DNA from: Coleofasciculus sp040219735
Lineage (GTDB): Bacteria; Cyanobacteriota; Cyanobacteriia; Cyanobacteriales; Coleofasciculaceae
NCBI GenBank assembly: GCA_040219735.1
Contig: JAVJRX010000194.1
Direction: 5' to 3' (one strand)
DNA: 64,000 bases
Shown piece by piece: positions 61,760 through 64,000 of the stretch (position 1 is its first letter; each line of letters begins with the position of its first letter). The position numbers and the translations under genes are program-made. The notes beneath the pieces are model-generated. The model was not told the origin of the DNA and ran no database searches. It saw only the letters and a program-made list of their open reading frames with translations.

Positions 61760-61815
61760 TTGTTTTAACGCAGAGGGCGCAGAGGTTTACGCAGAGGGGC
61801 GCAGAGGGCGTTAAG
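61760..61815. repeat. GCAGAGG direct repeats
   Basis: AACGCAGAGGGCGCAGAGGT then TTACGCAGAGGGGCGCAGAG form a cluster of CGCAGAGG units between the two binding-protein genes. Such units are widespread between cyanobacterial genes. Confidence 0.75.
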
Positions 61816-61857
61816 GGATGGGAAGGACAAGTTGAGAGAAGTCAGAAGCAAGAGAAT

Positions 61858-63639
61858 ATGATTGATCGAATTCGTCGTTGGTTTTTACTGTTTATCCTTT
61901 CTATTTTTACGGTTACCAGTCTCAGTAGTTGTAATCCCAGTCGGTTTAAAAGCAAGGCGGCTCAAGTTTCACAATTGGTTTTTGTTTCTCCTTCTGATCC
62001 GGATACGTTTAATCCGCCGATTAGTGAATCGTTGTTTAGTCGGATTGTCTTTGGGTTGATTTATGATGGATTAATTAATGAAAATGGGATCACGGCTGAA
62101 TTGGAACCTGGATTGGCGGAATCTTGGGATATCTCGGAGGATAAACGCCGGATTACTTTTACCCTACGTCCAGGATTAAAATGGTCTGATGGAGAACCGT
62201 TTACTGCTGATGATATCGTCTTTACCTACAATGAGATTTATCTGAATGAAAAGATTTCTACGGGTGTCAGAGATATTCTGCGAATTGGGACTTCAGGCGC
62301 ATTCCCTTCCGTCACAAAACTCGATGAACGGCGAGTTGAGTTTACGGTTCCCGAACCCTTTGCCCCATTTTTACGCTATGCTGGCGGCATTACAATTTTA
62401 CCCAAGCATATTCTAAAAGACTCGATCAACACCACCGATGGGAATGGGAACCTGAAATTTCTCTCCACTTGGGGAACCGACACTGATCCGCAACAAATCA
62501 TTGGCAATGGTTCCTATAAGATGGTCAATTATACCCCGGCTCAACGGATCATTCTTCAACGAAATCCCTACTATTGGCGTCAGGATAGCCAAGGAAGTCC
62601 TCAACCCTATATTGAGCGAATTATTGTCCAAATTATTGAAAATACCGATAACCAGTTTATCCGATTTCGTTCTGGAGAACTCGATAGCCTCGACGTTGCG
62701 CCGGAAATGTTTGGCTTACTAAAGCAGGAAGAAAAACGAGGAAACTATAAGATTTATAACGGCGGTGCTTCATCAGATACCCAATTTTTTGGCTTCAATC
62801 TCAACAAAGCCAAGAATGAAAAAGGAGAACCCTTTGTTGATCCGATTAAATCTCGTTGGTTTAATACGTTAGCATTTCGGCAAGCCGTTGCTTATGGGAT
62901 TAACCGTGAAGCGATGAAAACTAATATTTTTAGAGGATTGGGTGAATTACAGCATTCGCCTGTGGCGATGCAAAGTCCTTATTATTTATCTCCAGAAGAA
63001 GGATTGAAGGTTTATGATTATGACCCGCAAAAGGCAAGGAAATTAGTACTTGATGCGGGGTTTAAATATAATGACCAAGGAAAACTATTGGACTGGGATA
63101 ATAACCCAGTGCGCTTTACACTTTTGGTGAAAGCAGAAGAAAAATCTCGCATAGATGCAGCGGTTCAGATTCAAAATGATTTGAACAATCTAGGGATACA
63201 AGCGGATTTACAGGTGATTAACTTTAATGTGATTGTGCAGAAGTTGATGAGTCGAGACTGGGAAGCTTATGTGGGCGGATTTGGTGGCGGTGGCGTGGAA
63301 CCTCACAGTAGCTTTAATATTTGGTACTCCCAAGGCTCATTACATCAATTTAATCAGGGGCAAATGCCTGGAGAACCGCCGATTCAAGGGTGGGAAGTAT
63401 CGGACTGGGAACTGGAAATCGACCGTTTATTTGAGGAAGGGGTGAAGGAATTAGATGAGCGTAAGCGCCAAGAAATTTATGGTCAATTTCAACAGATTGT
63501 GCAGGAACAAGTGCCGTTTTTGTATTTAGTGAATCCCCTGTCTTTGCAGGCTGTGCGCGATCGGATTAATCCAATCAAGTTTTCGGCTTTAAATGGGGCA
63601 TTTTGGAATCTGTATGAACTTCAGGTTAAAACAAATTAA
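61858..63639 (+). CDS. Oligopeptide-type ABC substrate-binding lipoprotein (second copy)
   Basis: A 593-residue protein, the same length as its neighbour and closely related along its whole length (RPGLKWSDGEPFTADDIVFT, LDERRVEFTVPEPFAPFLRY, FRQAVAYGINREAMKTNIFR). The lipobox is SLSSC with C25. It differs most in the ligand-contact loops after residue 290 and in the last third, so the pair probably has different ligands. The pair arose by tandem duplication; no transporter membrane genes are in view. Confidence 0.94.
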   Translation: MIDRIRRWFLLFILSIFTVTSLSSCNPSRFKSKAAQVSQLVFVSPSDPDTFNPPISESLFSRIVFGLIYDGLINENGITAELEPGLAESWDISEDKRRITFTLRPGLKWSDGEPFTADDIVFTYNEIYLNEKISTGVRDILRIGTSGAFPSVTKLDERRVEFTVPEPFAPFLRYAGGITILPKHILKDSINTTDGNGNLKFLSTWGTDTDPQQIIGNGSYKMVNYTPAQRIILQRNPYYWRQDSQGSPQPYIERIIVQIIENTDNQFIRFRSGELDSLDVAPEMFGLLKQEEKRGNYKIYNGGASSDTQFFGFNLNKAKNEKGEPFVDPIKSRWFNTLAFRQAVAYGINREAMKTNIFRGLGELQHSPVAMQSPYYLSPEEGLKVYDYDPQKARKLVLDAGFKYNDQGKLLDWDNNPVRFTLLVKAEEKSRIDAAVQIQNDLNNLGIQADLQVINFNVIVQKLMSRDWEAYVGGFGGGGVEPHSSFNIWYSQGSLHQFNQGQMPGEPPIQGWEVSDWELEIDRLFEEGVKELDERKRQEIYGQFQQIVQEQVPFLYLVNPLSLQAVRDRINPIKFSALNGAFWNLYELQVKTN

Positions 63640-64000
63640 TCATAGTTGTTAAGGGGGTTTGTTTCATCAGTTGCGGATGCGATCGCGTCTTTTAGATGAG
63701 AGGCTCAGATCTTGCACCAGTTCCAGAAAGCGTTATTCTTTTAAGCCATTGTGGAGGAAGATAAAAAGTTTGCGATCGCACTCCTGTTTTCCCATGGTTG
63801 CACCGTCTCGCTGCGGTTAAGCGCGTTTTTGGTTTTGGACGCACCACGCTGGCGTTTGGAAGGGCGCACCATCCGTCATTGGTGTCAACTTAAGCTTCGT
63901 TGTGCCCTCAGGAGTGTTCCCGCGTTCACTCCAGAAAGAGGTGACGCTCTTTCTGGAGTGACTTGCCTGATGAGACTTGCGGTGGCTCCTGACAAGGGTT
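63640..64000. repeat. Right-edge spacer with hairpin and repeats
   Basis: No gene is visible. It holds AGATCTTGCACCAGTT (63707-63722; also 6175-6190), a GGCGCACCATCCG-TCATTGGTGTCAACTTAAG unit (about 63853-63896) related to 36032-36064 and 6294-6323, and a perfect 15-bp stem TCACTCCAGAAAGAG / CTCTTTCTGGAGTGA with 6-base loop GTGACG (63926-63961). The stem has no T-run after it. Confidence 0.6.

Overview
The window is chromosomal DNA of a cyanobacterium, most likely a filamentous one. It has photosystem genes (psbH, psbN, psaF, psaJ), the split RNA polymerase genes rpoC1 and rpoC2, cyanobacterial-type rpoZ, HPPD and DUF2949/DUF1838/CPP1-like genes. It also has very many GCGATCGC (HIP1) octamers and tandem heptanucleotide repeats of the kind found in filamentous cyanobacteria. 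I place it near Coleofasciculus/Microcoleus-like organisms by general resemblance only.

Layout. 1-8.4 kb: a decayed fragment, an overlapping PIN-domain gene pair, a lipoprotein, an ABC exporter, DUF1838, a J-domain/pentapeptide protein, a crtI-type carotenoid desaturase with an internal deletion, and an SDR. 8.5-19.9 kb: mostly housekeeping and photosynthesis (hppD, CPP1-like, an OmpR-type regulator, tatA, psbH/psbN, rpoZ, purH, psaJ-psaF, tsaD, DUF362). 20-30.4 kb: accessory DNA with palindromic repeats, a gutted Ser/Thr kinase beside an intact paralogue, a gutted Uma2 gene, and a DUF4178/aminopropyltransferase cluster split by an IS1341-type tnpB element. 30.6-43.5 kb: two very large genes. 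One is a secreted filamentous-haemagglutinin protein ending in a CHAT protease. The other is a 1573-residue protein with long 11-residue amphipathic repeats ending in a domain that closely resembles vertebrate serum amyloid A. 43.5-64 kb: tRNA-Leu, a histidine-kinase-like protein without its phospho-accepting His, a predicted small RNA, uspA, hisD, rpsT, tatD, rpoB-rpoC1-rpoC2, and two tandem oligopeptide-binding lipoproteins.

The most interesting system is the minus-strand cluster at 37.3-43.0 kb. The serum-amyloid-A-like protein is followed after 5 bp by an unlisted 49-residue membrane peptide carrying a CLDxGGRW...C motif. After 7 bp more comes an 86-residue acidic protein, then a YbjN-domain protein. 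The layout suggests a secreted or injected effector with an immunity or accessory peptide and a chaperone; this is inference from domains and spacing.

A second theme is repeats and decay. At least four families of palindromic or heptameric repeats are scattered between genes. Some enter coding regions (the hppD linker, the crtI 3' end) or supply start-codon regions (rpoC2, the TPR gene). Three genes (crtI, a Ser/Thr kinase, Uma2) keep both ends but have lost the middle.
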